A DNA stretch of 64,000 nucleotides from Streptomyces sp. SUK 48 (GTDB lineage Bacteria; Actinomycetota; Actinomycetes; Streptomycetales; Streptomycetaceae). The translations under genes were made by a program, and so were the position numbers. This document shows, piece by piece, positions 53,595-62,990 of this stretch; position 1 is the first letter of the stretch; the number at the start of each line of letters is the position of its first letter. The notes beneath the pieces are model-generated. The model did no database searches. It worked only from the letters and a program-made list of their open reading frames with translations, and was not told where the DNA came from. The DNA is taken from NCBI RefSeq assembly GCF_009650765.1, contig NZ_CP045740.1, forward strand, positions 186,001-250,000. Reading direction: 5' to 3'.

Positions 53595-54305
53595 ATGACA
53601 CCCATCAACGCACCGCGGCGGACGGCCAGTCTGTCCGCTCAGCTCGTGGACAGCCTCCGCGCACACATCGAGGCGGGGGGCTGGCCCGTGGGCACACGTA
53701 TCCCCTCGGAGCAGGCACTCATCGAGGAGCTCGGGGTCGGACGCAGCACCCTGCGGGAGGCGATCGGCGCGCTGGTGCACCTGGGGCTGCTGGAGCCCCG
53801 GGCCGGGGACGGCACTTATGTCCGCTCGTCGAGCGAGCTCCAGTCCGTCCTGGTGCGGCGGGCGAGTTCCGCGCAGCGGGACAACGTGCTGGAGCTGCGC
53901 ACCGTACTGGAGGAGTACGCCTCGGGAGCCGCGGCCCTGCGCCGCGACGAGGCACAACTGCGGCAGCTGCGGGAGCTGTTGGCCGACGCCGACGCGGCCG
54001 CCGCCGGTGCGGACCCGGCCGCGGCCACGAGCGTCGACGCGCTGTTCCACCGGGCCGTGGTCCGCGCGAGCGGGAACGACCTGCTGATCGAGGTGTACGA
54101 CTACCTCGGTACGGCGCTCACCTCGTCCCTGGGCGGTCTGACCTGGGACGCCGCCGACGCGGAGGACCACGCCCGGCTGCACCGGCGGCTCGTCGACGCG
54201 ATCGAGGCCCAGGACGCGGGCGCGGCGCGTGACGCGGCGGCCACGATCGTCCGGCTCACCCGCGACCACGAGACCGGCGAACCACGAGCGGCGGAGCAGC
54301 AGTAA
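53595..54305 (+). CDS. GntR/FadR-type regulator (FCD domain)
   Basis: A 236-residue GntR regulator. The winged helix is LVDSLRAHIEAGGWPVGTRI, PSEQALIEELGVGRSTLREA, IGALVHLGLLEPRAGDGTYV. The C-terminal FCD ligand domain has DALFHRAVVRASGNDLLIEV and HARLHRRLVDAIEAQD. ATG 53595 or the in-frame ATG 53583 may start it, and no clear ribosome site precedes either. It is 119 bases upstream of the carboxylic acid reductase gene in the same direction and may control it. Confidence 0.85.
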   Translation: MTPINAPRRTASLSAQLVDSLRAHIEAGGWPVGTRIPSEQALIEELGVGRSTLREAIGALVHLGLLEPRAGDGTYVRSSSELQSVLVRRASSAQRDNVLELRTVLEEYASGAAALRRDEAQLRQLRELLADADAAAAGADPAAATSVDALFHRAVVRASGNDLLIEVYDYLGTALTSSLGGLTWDAADAEDHARLHRRLVDAIEAQDAGAARDAAATIVRLTRDHETGEPRAAEQQ

Positions 54306-54424
54306 GTCACCGGTGACCCGGGCCGCCGCCGACCGGGCAGCGCCCGCCCGCCGACTCGGCCGCGCTGTCCGAACCGCGAGGCCACCCACGTGAACAGCTC
54401 CCGGCCACCCGAAGGAGACCGCCC

Positions 54425-57400
54425 TTGTCCCCCTCCCGACTCCCCGCCGACGAACTCGAAGCACGCGCCGGCCGGCGAAGCGCCCACCTGTACGCGACCG
54501 ATACGCAGTTCCGCGACACCGCGCCCCTGGACACGGTCAGCGAGGCGATCCGGCGGCCCGGACTGCCCCTCGCCGCCCTGGTGGCCACGGTGATGGAGGC
54601 GTACGCCGACCGCCCCGCTCTGGGCGAGCGGGCCACGGAGCCGTTCACCGACCCGGAGACGGGCCGCACCGCGCTGCGCCTCCTGAAGCGGTTCGACACC
54701 CTCACCTACGGCGCCCTCTGGGAGCGGGTCGGTGCCGTGGCGGCCGAGTGGCTGCACCACCCCGAACAAGCCTTGCAGGCCGGGGACTTCGTGGCCGTAC
54801 TCGGACGCCCGAGTGCCGAGTACACCGTGGTGGAGCTGGCCTGTGTCCGCTCCGGCGCGGTGTCCGTCCCCCTGCCGGCCGGCGCCACCGCGGACCAACT
54901 GGCCCCCATCGTCGAGCAGACCGGACTGCGGCTGCTCGCGGTGGACGCCGGCCATCTGGAGGTCGCGCTGGAGATCGCGGCCAACGCGCCCTCGCTGGAC
55001 AGGATCGTCGTCCTCGGCCACCGTGCCGAAGTCACCGCGCATCAGGAGGCGTTGGTCGCCGCACGCGACCGGCTCGCGTCGCAGGGCCGGGGCGCGACCC
55101 TGGACACGCTGGTGTCGGTCATCGACCGGGGAAGGACTCTGCCCCCGGTCCCGCGGGTTCCCCCGGCGTCGGCGGCCGACGCGCTCAGCACACTGATCTA
55201 CACCTCGGGCAGCACGGGCACCCCCAAGGGCGCCATGTACACCGAGCGGGTGGTCAGGCAGTTCTGGGCCGACTTCGTGCCCGGCCAGGCGGCGCGGCCC
55301 GCCATCGTGCTGAACTACCTGCCGCTCAGTCACATGATCGGCCGGGGGGTGCTGTTCGGCACGCTCGCCAAGGGCGGTCTGGCCTGCTTCGCGGCGTCCG
55401 GCGACCTGTCGACGCTCTTCGAGGACCTCTCCCTGGTGCGCCCCACCGAGTTCGTCATGGTGCCCCGCATCGCCGACATGCTCCTGCGGTACTACCGGGA
55501 CGAGTTGGCGCGCCACGATGGGACGGGCGGGGATGCCGCCGAGTCCGGGGAGCGGGTGAAGGAGGAACTCCGGGAGAAGACCATGGGCGGCCGCCTCTTA
55601 TGGGCCGTCAGCGCCTCGGCTCCGCTCAGCGCGGAGATGACGGCGTTCGTCGAGAGCTGCCTCCACATCAGGCTGCTCGACGGCTACGGCTCGACGGAGG
55701 CCGGGATCGTCCTCCTCGACAGCCGCGTACTGCGCCCGCCGGTGACCGACCACAAGCTGGCCGACGTCCCCGAACTGGGATACTTCGGCACCGACTCGCC
55801 GTACCCCAGGGGTGAACTGCTGGTCAGGTCCGAGCGGCTGGTGCCGGGCTACTTCCGGCGCCCGGATGCCACCTCCGACGTCTTCGACGAGAACGGCTTC
55901 TACCGGACGGGCGACATCATGGCCCGCGTCGGCCCCGACGAGCTGAGGTACGTGGACCGGCGCGCCAACGTGCTCAAGCTGTCGCAGGGCGAGTTCGTGG
56001 CGGTCTCCCGTCTGGAGGCGCTCTTCGGCGGCAGTCCCGCCGTCCGGCAGATCTTCCTGTACGGCAACAGTTCTCGCGCCTATCTGCTCGCGGTCGTCGT
56101 CCCCACGCGGGACGCCCTGGACAGCGCCGCCGGGGACACCCGGCGACTCAGGACGATCGTGCGGGAATCCCTGCGGAGCATCGCGGCCGAGGCGGGTCTG
56201 AACTCCTACGAGGTGCCACGGGAACTCCTCGTGGAGACCGAGCCGTTCAGCCAGGAGAACGGGCTGCTCTCCGGCGTGCGCAAGCCGTTGAGGCCGGCCC
56301 TGGCGAAGCGCTACGGCGAACGTCTCGAAGCGCTGTACGCCGAGTTGTCCGACCGCGAGTCCACCGAGCTGGCGGCACTGCGCCGGGCCGGCACCGGCCA
56401 GCCGGTGCTGGACACCGTGCTGCGGACGGCGCGTGCGCTCCTGGGTCAGGAGGACGCCGCCGTGGAGGGAGGCGTCCGCTTCCTCGAACTGGGCGGTGAC
56501 AGCCTCACGGCGCTGACGTTCTCCCGGACGCTGAAGGAGGTCTTCCATGTCGACGTCCCCGTCGACGTGGTCATCAACCCGGTCAACACGCTGCGGCGGG
56601 TGGCGGATCACATCGAGCGGGCACTCGCGTCGGAACACCGTCGCCCCACCGCCGACCGCGTCCACGGCCCCGCCGCGACGCGACTCGACGCGGGTGATCT
56701 GCGGCTGGACACGTTCTTCGACCCCCGTACCATCACCCGGGCCGAGAAGCCGTCCGGTCCACTACCCGAGGCCCGCACCGTCCTGCTGACCGGCGCCAAC
56801 GGCTACCTCGGCCGCTTCCTGTGCCTCGAATGGCTGGAGCGCCTGGCCGAACGCGGCGGCACACTGGTGTGCGTGGTCCGCGGCTCCTCCGCCGAGGCCG
56901 CCCGGGCACGGCTCGACGCGGCGTTCGACAGCGGCGACCCGGAACTCCTGCGCCGATACCGCCAGTTCGCCGGCCAACACCTCCAGGTGCTCCCCGGCGA
57001 CATCGGGGAACCGGACCTCGGGCTCGACCAGAAGACCTGGCGGCGACTGGCCGACACGGTGGATCTGATCGTCCATCCGGCGGCCCAGGTCAACCATCTC
57101 CTGCCCTACGACCAGCTGTTCGGACCCAACGTCCTGGGCACGGCCGAACTGATCAGGCTCGCGGTCACCTCCCGGATCAAGCAGTTCACCTTCCTGTCGA
57201 CGGTCGCCGTCGTCCTCGGCGACGAGGCGGCGGCCGACGAGTCCGCGGACATCCGCACCGCCTGCCCGACACGCGATCTCCAGGGCGACTACGCCGACGG
57301 CTACGCGGCCGCCAAATGGGCGGGCGAGGTGCTGCTGCGCGAGGCACACGACGCGTTCGGTCTGCCGGTCGCCGTCTTCCGCTCCAACCTGATCCTCGCG

Positions 57401-57952
57401 CACCCCCGCTATGCCGGCCAGCTCAACGTCTCGGACGTCTTCACCCGCCTCCTGCTGAGCCTGGTGGCCACGGGGACCGCGCCCGGCAGCTTCTACGCCG
57501 ACGGCACCGGCGACGGCGCCCACTACGACGCGCTCCCCGTGGACTTCACGGCCCGGGCCGTCACCGCGCTGGGTGACGACGTACGGGCGGGCCACCAGAC
57601 GTACAACGTGGTCAATCCGCACGAGGACGGCATCTCGCTCGACACCTTCGTCGACTGGCTGGCAGCGGCCGGCCACCCGCTGAACCGCGTGGCGGACTAC
57701 GCCGAGTGGCACGGCCGGTTCGAGACCGCCCTGCGGGGGCTGCCCGACCGCCCGCGGCAGCACTCGCTGCTCCCCCTGCTGCACGCCTTCGCCACACCGC
57801 AGCAGCCACTGCGCGGATCCGCCCTGCCGGCCGACCGGTTCCGGGCGGCGGTACGGGCAGCGGCCCCCGGCGGGGAGAGCGACATTCCCCGCCTGTCGCA
57901 GGAGCTGATCACCAAATATGTGACCGACCTCCGGGCGCGGCGCCTGATCTGA
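54425..57952 (+). CDS. car: Carboxylic acid reductase (A-T-R)
   Basis: A 1,175-residue, three-domain enzyme that reduces carboxylic acids to aldehydes with ATP and NADPH. Adenylation domain (about 1-640): TLIYTSGSTGTPKGAMYTER, LDGYGSTEAGIVLLDSR. Thiolation domain: phosphopantetheine Ser about 693 in FLELGGDSLTALTFS. Reductase domain (about 780-1170): VLLTGANGYLGRFLCLEWLE and the catalytic DGYAAAKWAGE (Tyr about 960, Lys about 964). Length matches characterised actinomycete enzymes. The start is TTG 54425 after AAGGAGACCGCCC. It needs a phosphopantetheinyl transferase from elsewhere. It precedes AraC and an aromatic hydroxylase-like gene. Confidence 0.93.
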   Translation: MSPSRLPADELEARAGRRSAHLYATDTQFRDTAPLDTVSEAIRRPGLPLAALVATVMEAYADRPALGERATEPFTDPETGRTALRLLKRFDTLTYGALWERVGAVAAEWLHHPEQALQAGDFVAVLGRPSAEYTVVELACVRSGAVSVPLPAGATADQLAPIVEQTGLRLLAVDAGHLEVALEIAANAPSLDRIVVLGHRAEVTAHQEALVAARDRLASQGRGATLDTLVSVIDRGRTLPPVPRVPPASAADALSTLIYTSGSTGTPKGAMYTERVVRQFWADFVPGQAARPAIVLNYLPLSHMIGRGVLFGTLAKGGLACFAASGDLSTLFEDLSLVRPTEFVMVPRIADMLLRYYRDELARHDGTGGDAAESGERVKEELREKTMGGRLLWAVSASAPLSAEMTAFVESCLHIRLLDGYGSTEAGIVLLDSRVLRPPVTDHKLADVPELGYFGTDSPYPRGELLVRSERLVPGYFRRPDATSDVFDENGFYRTGDIMARVGPDELRYVDRRANVLKLSQGEFVAVSRLEALFGGSPAVRQIFLYGNSSRAYLLAVVVPTRDALDSAAGDTRRLRTIVRESLRSIAAEAGLNSYEVPRELLVETEPFSQENGLLSGVRKPLRPALAKRYGERLEALYAELSDRESTELAALRRAGTGQPVLDTVLRTARALLGQEDAAVEGGVRFLELGGDSLTALTFSRTLKEVFHVDVPVDVVINPVNTLRRVADHIERALASEHRRPTADRVHGPAATRLDAGDLRLDTFFDPRTITRAEKPSGPLPEARTVLLTGANGYLGRFLCLEWLERLAERGGTLVCVVRGSSAEAARARLDAAFDSGDPELLRRYRQFAGQHLQVLPGDIGEPDLGLDQKTWRRLADTVDLIVHPAAQVNHLLPYDQLFGPNVLGTAELIRLAVTSRIKQFTFLSTVAVVLGDEAAADESADIRTACPTRDLQGDYADGYAAAKWAGEVLLREAHDAFGLPVAVFRSNLILAHPRYAGQLNVSDVFTRLLLSLVATGTAPGSFYADGTGDGAHYDALPVDFTARAVTALGDDVRAGHQTYNVVNPHEDGISLDTFVDWLAAAGHPLNRVADYAEWHGRFETALRGLPDRPRQHSLLPLLHAFATPQQPLRGSALPADRFRAAVRAAAPGGESDIPRLSQELITKYVTDLRARRLI

Positions 57953-58030
57953 CGGAGCGGCCCGGCGTGCCTCGCCCTGACGGGACGTCCGACCCGAACG
58001 GGCGAGCACGCGTCGGTAGGCTGGCGCGCA

Positions 58031-58837
58031 ATGCCGAAAAGCCGCCAGGATGCTCCGGGGTCCCCCGAGTCCCCCGAGCCGTACGACACGCACGGCGGAG
58101 CCGCGTGGCTGCCGCACGGCTACTCGATGGGCACCCACGTGCACGAAGCGGGTCAGCTCGTCTACGCCGCCGCGGGCACCGTGGCCACCACGACGGAGCG
58201 CGGTACGTGGGTGGCCCCGGCGAACCGCGTCACATGGACGCCGCCCGGCTTCGCCCATTCCCATCGCTTCTACGGCCGTACCGATGCGCGACTGCTGACG
58301 ATCCCGGTCGAGCTCTGCGGCGAACTCCTCGGGCACCCCAGTGTGTTCACGGTCGGCCCGCTGCTGCGCGAGGTGGTGCTGGCTCTGACCGGCGGCCGGC
58401 CGGAGACGCGGCCGGGCGCCCACCGCCGGCTGCTCGCCGTGGTGATCGACGAGCTGTCCGACACCCCCGAGCTCTCCCTGCACCTGCCCGAGGCGAGCGA
58501 CGACCGGCTGCGCGCCGTGACCGACCTGCTGCACGCCGATCCCGCCCGGCCAGCCACCCTGGCCCAGCTGGGGCGCGTCGCGGGAGCCAGCGAGCGCACC
58601 CTGAGCCGTCTGTTCCACACCGAGCTCGGCATGGGATTCCACCGGTGGCGCACCATCTTGCGCATCCATCACGCCCTGGCCTACCTGGCGGACGGCATGT
58701 CGGTCACCGACACCGCGATGGCCTGCGGCTGGTCGAATCCGTCCAGCTTCATCGACGCCTTCAACGAGGTGGTCGGCCAGACCCCCGGCAGCTATCAGGC
58801 GGACCTGCGCAACGGTTCCGCGACCGCGGCGCCGTAG
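58031..58837 (+). CDS. AraC family regulator with cupin sensor
   Basis: A 268-residue AraC regulator. The N-terminal cupin (about 25-110) keeps HVHEAGQLVYAAAGTVATTT and WTPPGFAHSHRFYG. The C-terminal DNA-binding domain has LAQLGRVAGASERTLSRLFH, MACGWSNPSSFIDAFNEVVG and QTPGSYQ. ATG 58031 lies 78 bases after the carboxylic acid reductase stop, in the same direction. It probably senses an aromatic acid or aldehyde and regulates the reductase and/or the hydroxylase that follows. Confidence 0.88.
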   Translation: MPKSRQDAPGSPESPEPYDTHGGAAWLPHGYSMGTHVHEAGQLVYAAAGTVATTTERGTWVAPANRVTWTPPGFAHSHRFYGRTDARLLTIPVELCGELLGHPSVFTVGPLLREVVLALTGGRPETRPGAHRRLLAVVIDELSDTPELSLHLPEASDDRLRAVTDLLHADPARPATLAQLGRVAGASERTLSRLFHTELGMGFHRWRTILRIHHALAYLADGMSVTDTAMACGWSNPSSFIDAFNEVVGQTPGSYQADLRNGSATAAP

Positions 58838-59030
58838 CGGACGCACCTCCGCGACGCCTGGAACACCGCACCCACCATGTTGGCGGGTTTTCGGTATCGC
58901 GTGTCCATCAACCGGTTGGTGACGGGTGCGGCCGGTTCCACAGTGGTGTCCGTACGGCGCGCGACCCGGCCGGCAGGGCCGTTCACACCATGACGCGCGC
59001 GGCATCACGTTTTCCAAGGAGCGCGAATCC

Positions 59031-60203
59031 ATGGCCGAGACCGGCAAGGACACGAACGTCGTGATCGTAGGGGGCGGAGTCGCCGGACTCGCCCTGGGCA
59101 ACTTCCTTCTGCGGAAGGGGATCGGGTGCGTCGTCCTCGAAAAGCACGCCCGAGCCTACGTCGAGCAGCGGCAGCGGGCCGGGGCCCTCGACGCCGGTGG
59201 AGTGCGCGTGCTGAACGAGTGGGGGGTGGGCGAGGCCGTGGAGGGCTACAGCCACGGCGACTCGGACGCGGATATGCCGCTGCTCATAGACGGAGAGGAG
59301 CGGCGGTGGCGGACCGGCGACGCCGATGAGGACGAGGCCGACGGGGCGTTCTGCCCGCAGCAGATCCTCGTCCGCAACCTGATCAGGGTCTTCCTGCGCG
59401 AGGGCGGTGATCTGCGCTTCGAGGCGCGGGATGTGTCGCTGCACGACGTCGGCACCGAGCGGCCCGTCGTCCGCTACCGGGACGCGGACGGCGCGGCACG
59501 GACGGTCACGTGCGATTTCGTCGCCGGTGCCGACGGCTACCACGGCGTCAGCAGGACGGCCGTTCCCGAGGACGTCCTCACCTGCGCCACCCACGAGTTC
59601 GGCTATGCCTGGCTGTCCGTGCTGACGGAGGTGCCCGCGGACCCCCTGGCCGTACTGGCCGTACACTCCCGCGGATTCGCCGCCCAGATCACCCGCGGTC
59701 CGGCCGCGAGCCGGGTCTACCTCCAGTGCCCGCTCACCGACACCGTCGAGCAGTGGCCCGACGACCGCGTCTGGAGCGAACTGGAGGCACGCTTCGGCAG
59801 GCCCGTGCCGGCCAGGGGCCCGATCAGGAGCAAGCAGATCGTGCCGCTGCGGGGAGTCGTCTTCAGCCCCATGAGCTACGGCCGGCTCTACCTGCTCGGG
59901 GACGCCGCCCACCTCATCTCCCCGATGAGCGCGCAGGGCATGAGTCTCGCCCTGCACGACGCCGACGTGCTGGCCCGCGCGGTGGTCCGGCAGGTCGAGA
60001 AGGACGACTGGAGCCTGCTCGACGGCTACTCCGACACCTGTCTGAGCCATACCTGGGAACGCCAGGCGTCCGCGGTGTGGATGACCCAGGCCATGCATGA
60101 CTCCGGTGATGCCCGCTATGAGGGGGAGTTCCGCAGGCAGGTCGCCCGGAAGAACCTGGAATCCGTACTGGAGCCGCCCACAGCGCCTCACCCGGTCTCG
60201 TAA
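59031..60203 (+). CDS. FAD-dependent aromatic hydroxylase, 4-hydroxybenzoate 3-monooxygenase-like
   Basis: A 390-residue class A flavin monooxygenase: FAD site VVIVGGGVAGLALGNFLL, YVEQRQRAGALDAGGVRVLN in the place where 4-hydroxybenzoate hydroxylases have RAGVLE, DG motif CDFVAGADGYHGVSR, GD motif RLYLLGDAAHLISPMSAQGM. Unlike PobA it has SPMSAQGMSLA rather than PPTGAKGLNLA, so the substrate may differ. ATG 59031 follows AAGGAGCG. The upstream gap contains a CAACCGGTTG palindrome (58909-58918). It is likely part of the carboxylic acid reductase/AraC group. Aromatic acid ring hydroxylation is inferred. Confidence 0.85.
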   Translation: MAETGKDTNVVIVGGGVAGLALGNFLLRKGIGCVVLEKHARAYVEQRQRAGALDAGGVRVLNEWGVGEAVEGYSHGDSDADMPLLIDGEERRWRTGDADEDEADGAFCPQQILVRNLIRVFLREGGDLRFEARDVSLHDVGTERPVVRYRDADGAARTVTCDFVAGADGYHGVSRTAVPEDVLTCATHEFGYAWLSVLTEVPADPLAVLAVHSRGFAAQITRGPAASRVYLQCPLTDTVEQWPDDRVWSELEARFGRPVPARGPIRSKQIVPLRGVVFSPMSYGRLYLLGDAAHLISPMSAQGMSLALHDADVLARAVVRQVEKDDWSLLDGYSDTCLSHTWERQASAVWMTQAMHDSGDARYEGEFRRQVARKNLESVLEPPTAPHPVS

Positions 60204-60401
60204 ACCGACGGGGTCCGGCCCCGGCTCCCCGGGTCCGGTACGGGGTCCGGGGCGACGAGGCCCGGGTCGACGGGGTCTTTCCTGGCGTCCGCGGCCCGGG
60301 AGCCGTCGTCGAATCCGCGCAGGGCCGGGGTCAGATGGTTCGCCACTGCCAGCAGCGCGAAGACGGCGGCGAGGCCGAGGCCGGTGCACGGCGCTGGTGG
60401 T
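60192..60401 (-). pseudogene. C-terminal fragment of a membrane transporter
   Basis: A minus-strand frame ending with TGA at 60192-60194 reads TGLGLAAVFALLAVANHLTP, a hydrophobic span, then ALRGFDDGSRAADARKDPVD and a Pro-rich tail. It resembles the last span and tail of an MFS-type exporter. It lies directly downstream of the ArsR regulator, where such an exporter would be expected. No start exists. It overlaps the 3' end of the hydroxylase gene by about 12 bases. Low confidence. Confidence 0.33.
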
Positions 60402-61403
60402 TCAGGCGGTGGAGGCGGCTTCGAGGAGGGTTTCGGCGGCGGCGGTGCGGGCGTAGAGGACGGAGCGGCCGGCCCGGTGGGCGCTCACCAGGCCCGCGTC
60501 ACGGAGCGCGGTGAGGTACCGGGACACCGCGGCCGGGGACAGGCCGGTGCGGTGGGCCAGCCGGGTGGTGGAGTCCGGGGTGTCCAACTCGGTCAACAGG
60601 CGGGTCCGTGAGCGGCCGAGTACGGCGGCGAGGGCGTCGGTGCCGGTGGTGGGGCGCGGTGTCCAGATCGAGCCGGTGCCGCGGGCCGGGTAGACGAGCT
60701 GCGGGGGTTCGGGGGGAGCGACCCGGGTGGGCACGCGCGGGCCGGTGAAGGCGGAGGGGACCAGCAGGAGTCCGGGGCCCGCCGCGGTGCGGGACAGGGG
60801 TCTGCTGCGGCGGGTGAGGTGCAGCTTGCCGCCGTCCCATCGCACCGCGCTGTGCAGGTCGTTGAGGACATGGCCCGCGCCGTGCTCGGCGACCTGGTGG
60901 GCGCGGTGGAAGACGTCGGTGTCCAGCGCCGCCCGGATGCGGGCCCAGTAGGGGGCGATGGCCAGCTCCCAGTAGGTATGGATCTCCTCGGCGACGCGGG
61001 CCAGGCGGGTCTCCGGGTCCTGGTGCAGGGACCGCAGGCGGGGGTCGAGGCGTCCCTGGTGGTGTTCGAGGTGGTCGAGGTCGCGGCGGATCCGGTCGGC
61101 GGAGGCGTCCTGGACGGCGGCCAGTTCCGTGGCGAGGGCCGGGGCCGCACCGGTGGGGGCGGGGTTGAGGAAGTAGGGGAAGAAGCCGGCCGGCGGGATC
61201 AGCCCGGCGAGCCATCCCCGGTCCAGTCCGGCGGCGGCCACCCGCGGCCGGACCTGCTCGATCCACGGGCGGTGCGCCGGGGAGGCGGCGGCGCGGCCGG
61301 CGTGGCCGGACAGCAGCCGGAAGCTGGTCACCACCTGCCACATCGGTGAGACGACGAACCGTACCTGCGCCAGATCACCGGCCGAGAAGGCCAGTTCGGC
61401 CAT
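60402..61403 (-). CDS. ArsR-type regulator with DUF5937 domain
   Basis: A 333-residue regulator. A long N-terminal domain (about 1-240; MAELAFSAGDLAQVRFVVSP, MWQVVTSFRLLSGH) matches DUF5937-type proteins. The C-terminal winged helix is of the ArsR type: LGRSRTRLLTELDTPDSTTR, LAHRTGLSPAAVSRYLTALR, DAGLVSAHRAGRSVLYARTA. No Cys metal site is seen. ATG 61403 follows a run of nine C on the plus strand (61411-61419). It is divergent from an aldo/keto reductase at 61481 and may repress it. Confidence 0.85.
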   Translation of the reverse strand: MAELAFSAGDLAQVRFVVSPMWQVVTSFRLLSGHAGRAAASPAHRPWIEQVRPRVAAAGLDRGWLAGLIPPAGFFPYFLNPAPTGAAPALATELAAVQDASADRIRRDLDHLEHHQGRLDPRLRSLHQDPETRLARVAEEIHTYWELAIAPYWARIRAALDTDVFHRAHQVAEHGAGHVLNDLHSAVRWDGGKLHLTRRSRPLSRTAAGPGLLLVPSAFTGPRVPTRVAPPEPPQLVYPARGTGSIWTPRPTTGTDALAAVLGRSRTRLLTELDTPDSTTRLAHRTGLSPAAVSRYLTALRDAGLVSAHRAGRSVLYARTAAAETLLEAASTA

Positions 61404-61480
61404 GCGGCCACCCCCCCCCAGAGGATTCACACATGTTCGAATCAATGGCGGTCACGCTATCGGGTGGAGATCATCCCGGC

Positions 61481-62395
61481 ATGACTTCGCACATCACTTC
61501 CGGCACGAACAGCGCGGCGGCATCGGGCACCTGGACGCTCGGCGATCTCTCGGTCAACCGTCTCGGCTTCGGCACGATGCGGCTGCCGCAGTACGGCGAG
61601 GCGCTGGTGCCCGACGCGGTTCCGCGCGAGCGCGATCAGGCGATCCGGGTCCTGCGGCGCGCGGTCGAACTCGGTGTGAACCACATCGACACCGCCGCGT
61701 TCTACTTCTCGCCGCTGCGGTCGGCCAACGAACTCGTCAACCAGGCGCTGCACCCCTACTCCGACGACCTCGTCGTCGTCACCAAGGTCGGTCCTGGCCG
61801 GGACACCTCGGGGCAGTGGCTGCCCCACGCCACGCCTCGGCAACTGCGCGGGCAGGTCGAGGAGAACCTGCGCCAGCTGGGGCGCGACCACATGGACGTG
61901 GTGAACCTGCGGATCGTGGGCACCGATTCGATCGCCGAGCGATTCGGCGCGCTGGCGGAGCTGAGGGACGCGGGGCTCATCCGGCACCTGGGCCTGTCCA
62001 ACATCCACGAGCATCAGCTCGCCGAGGCCCAGGCCATCGCCCCCGTGGTCTGCGTGCAGAACATGCACGGCATCGGGGCCACGCCCGATCAGAAGCGGCT
62101 CCTGCGGGTCTGCGGCGAACAGGGCATCGCCTTCGTGCCGTTCTACTCCATCGCCGGCAGCGGACGTACCGCCGGAGTGACCACCACCGACCAGCACGGC
62201 ACGCTGCACGCCGTCGCCCGCGCCCATGGGGCGAGCGCGGCCCAGATCCGGCTGGCGTGGACCCTGCACCAGGGCCCGCACGTCCTCGCGATCCCCGGCA
62301 CCGGCGATGTCGACCACCTCGCGCAGAACGTGGCCGCCGGGTCGATCCGCCTGTCGGAGAGCGAGCTGGCCGACCTGAACTCCCTCAGTGAGTAG
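61481..62395 (+). CDS. Aldo/keto reductase
   Basis: A 304-residue TIM-barrel aldo/keto reductase: RLGFGTMRLPQYGEALVPDA, catalytic Asp in VNHIDTAAFYFSPLRSANEL with Tyr, Lys in VVVTKVGPGRDTSG, and GTDSIAERFGALAELRDAGL, IRHLGLSNIHEHQLAEAQAI. The position of the catalytic His has DVVNLRIVG, as in some actinomycete members. ATG 61481 follows GGTGGAG. It reduces carbonyls with NADPH; substrate unknown. It is divergent from the DUF5937-ArsR regulator. Confidence 0.9.
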   Translation: MTSHITSGTNSAAASGTWTLGDLSVNRLGFGTMRLPQYGEALVPDAVPRERDQAIRVLRRAVELGVNHIDTAAFYFSPLRSANELVNQALHPYSDDLVVVTKVGPGRDTSGQWLPHATPRQLRGQVEENLRQLGRDHMDVVNLRIVGTDSIAERFGALAELRDAGLIRHLGLSNIHEHQLAEAQAIAPVVCVQNMHGIGATPDQKRLLRVCGEQGIAFVPFYSIAGSGRTAGVTTTDQHGTLHAVARAHGASAAQIRLAWTLHQGPHVLAIPGTGDVDHLAQNVAAGSIRLSESELADLNSLSE

Positions 62396-62465
62396 GGTGG
62401 TTGACGAGGTGGCATGGTCGGCCGGCCGTCATTGTCAGAGGGTCCGGCCGGGACGACCGGGGGCC

Positions 62466-62990
62466 TCAGCGGAGCGGGGGCACGTCCCTGCTGTAGCGCA
62501 CCTCCGGCACCATGACGCCGTCGACCGGCCAGTCCGAGGTGGCGCCGTCCGGCAGGAAGCCGGCGTGTTCGTAGAAGCGCCGGGCCCTGGTGTTGGCAGC
62601 GAGCACCCAGAGGACGAGGCGGCGGAAGGAGCGTTCCTGGGCGGCGGTCAGTGTCCGCCGCATCAGGGCCCTGCCGATGCCGGTGCCGATGCGGTCGGGG
62701 GAGGCGTAGAGGGCGAGGAGTTCGCCGTCCTGCGGGTGGCGGTCGTCTTCGCGGGAGGGGCCCAGTGCCGCCCAGCCGACGACGATGCTGTCCTCCTCGG
62801 CGACGAGGTTCAGCACCGTGTCCGAAGCGCGTTCGAACATGTCGCGCCGTCGGCGGGCGTCCTCCGCCACCGTCAACGCGTCCAGGTAGCTCTGCGGCAC
62901 CATCCCGGGGTAGGCGGCTTGCCAGCCCTTCACCCGGACCGTCGAGACGCCGTGGATGTCTTCTTCACGCAAGGGGCGCACCCGTATCAT
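62466..62990 (-). CDS. GNAT family N-acetyltransferase
   Basis: A 174-residue GNAT protein: IRVRPLREEDIHGVSTVRVK, GWQAAYPGMVPQSYLDALTV, acetyl-CoA site SPDRIGTGIGRALMRRTLTA, then LVLWVLAANTRARRFYEHAG. The Arg-x-x-Gly-x-Gly signature is clear. The acceptor is unknown; it could be an antibiotic or a protein. It is convergent with the aldo/keto reductase gene. Confidence 0.9.
   Translation of the reverse strand: MIRVRPLREEDIHGVSTVRVKGWQAAYPGMVPQSYLDALTVAEDARRRRDMFERASDTVLNLVAEEDSIVVGWAALGPSREDDRHPQDGELLALYASPDRIGTGIGRALMRRTLTAAQERSFRRLVLWVLAANTRARRFYEHAGFLPDGATSDWPVDGVMVPEVRYSRDVPPLR

Noticed and set aside
54425..57952. Reading the A-T-R protein as a one-module NRPS
   Set aside because: There is no condensation domain, and the domain order, length and motifs fit carboxylic acid reductase better.
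56762..59101. 779-codon antisense open frame over the carboxylic acid reductase and AraC genes
   Set aside because: Length comes from high GC content; no domain and incompatible with the sense genes.
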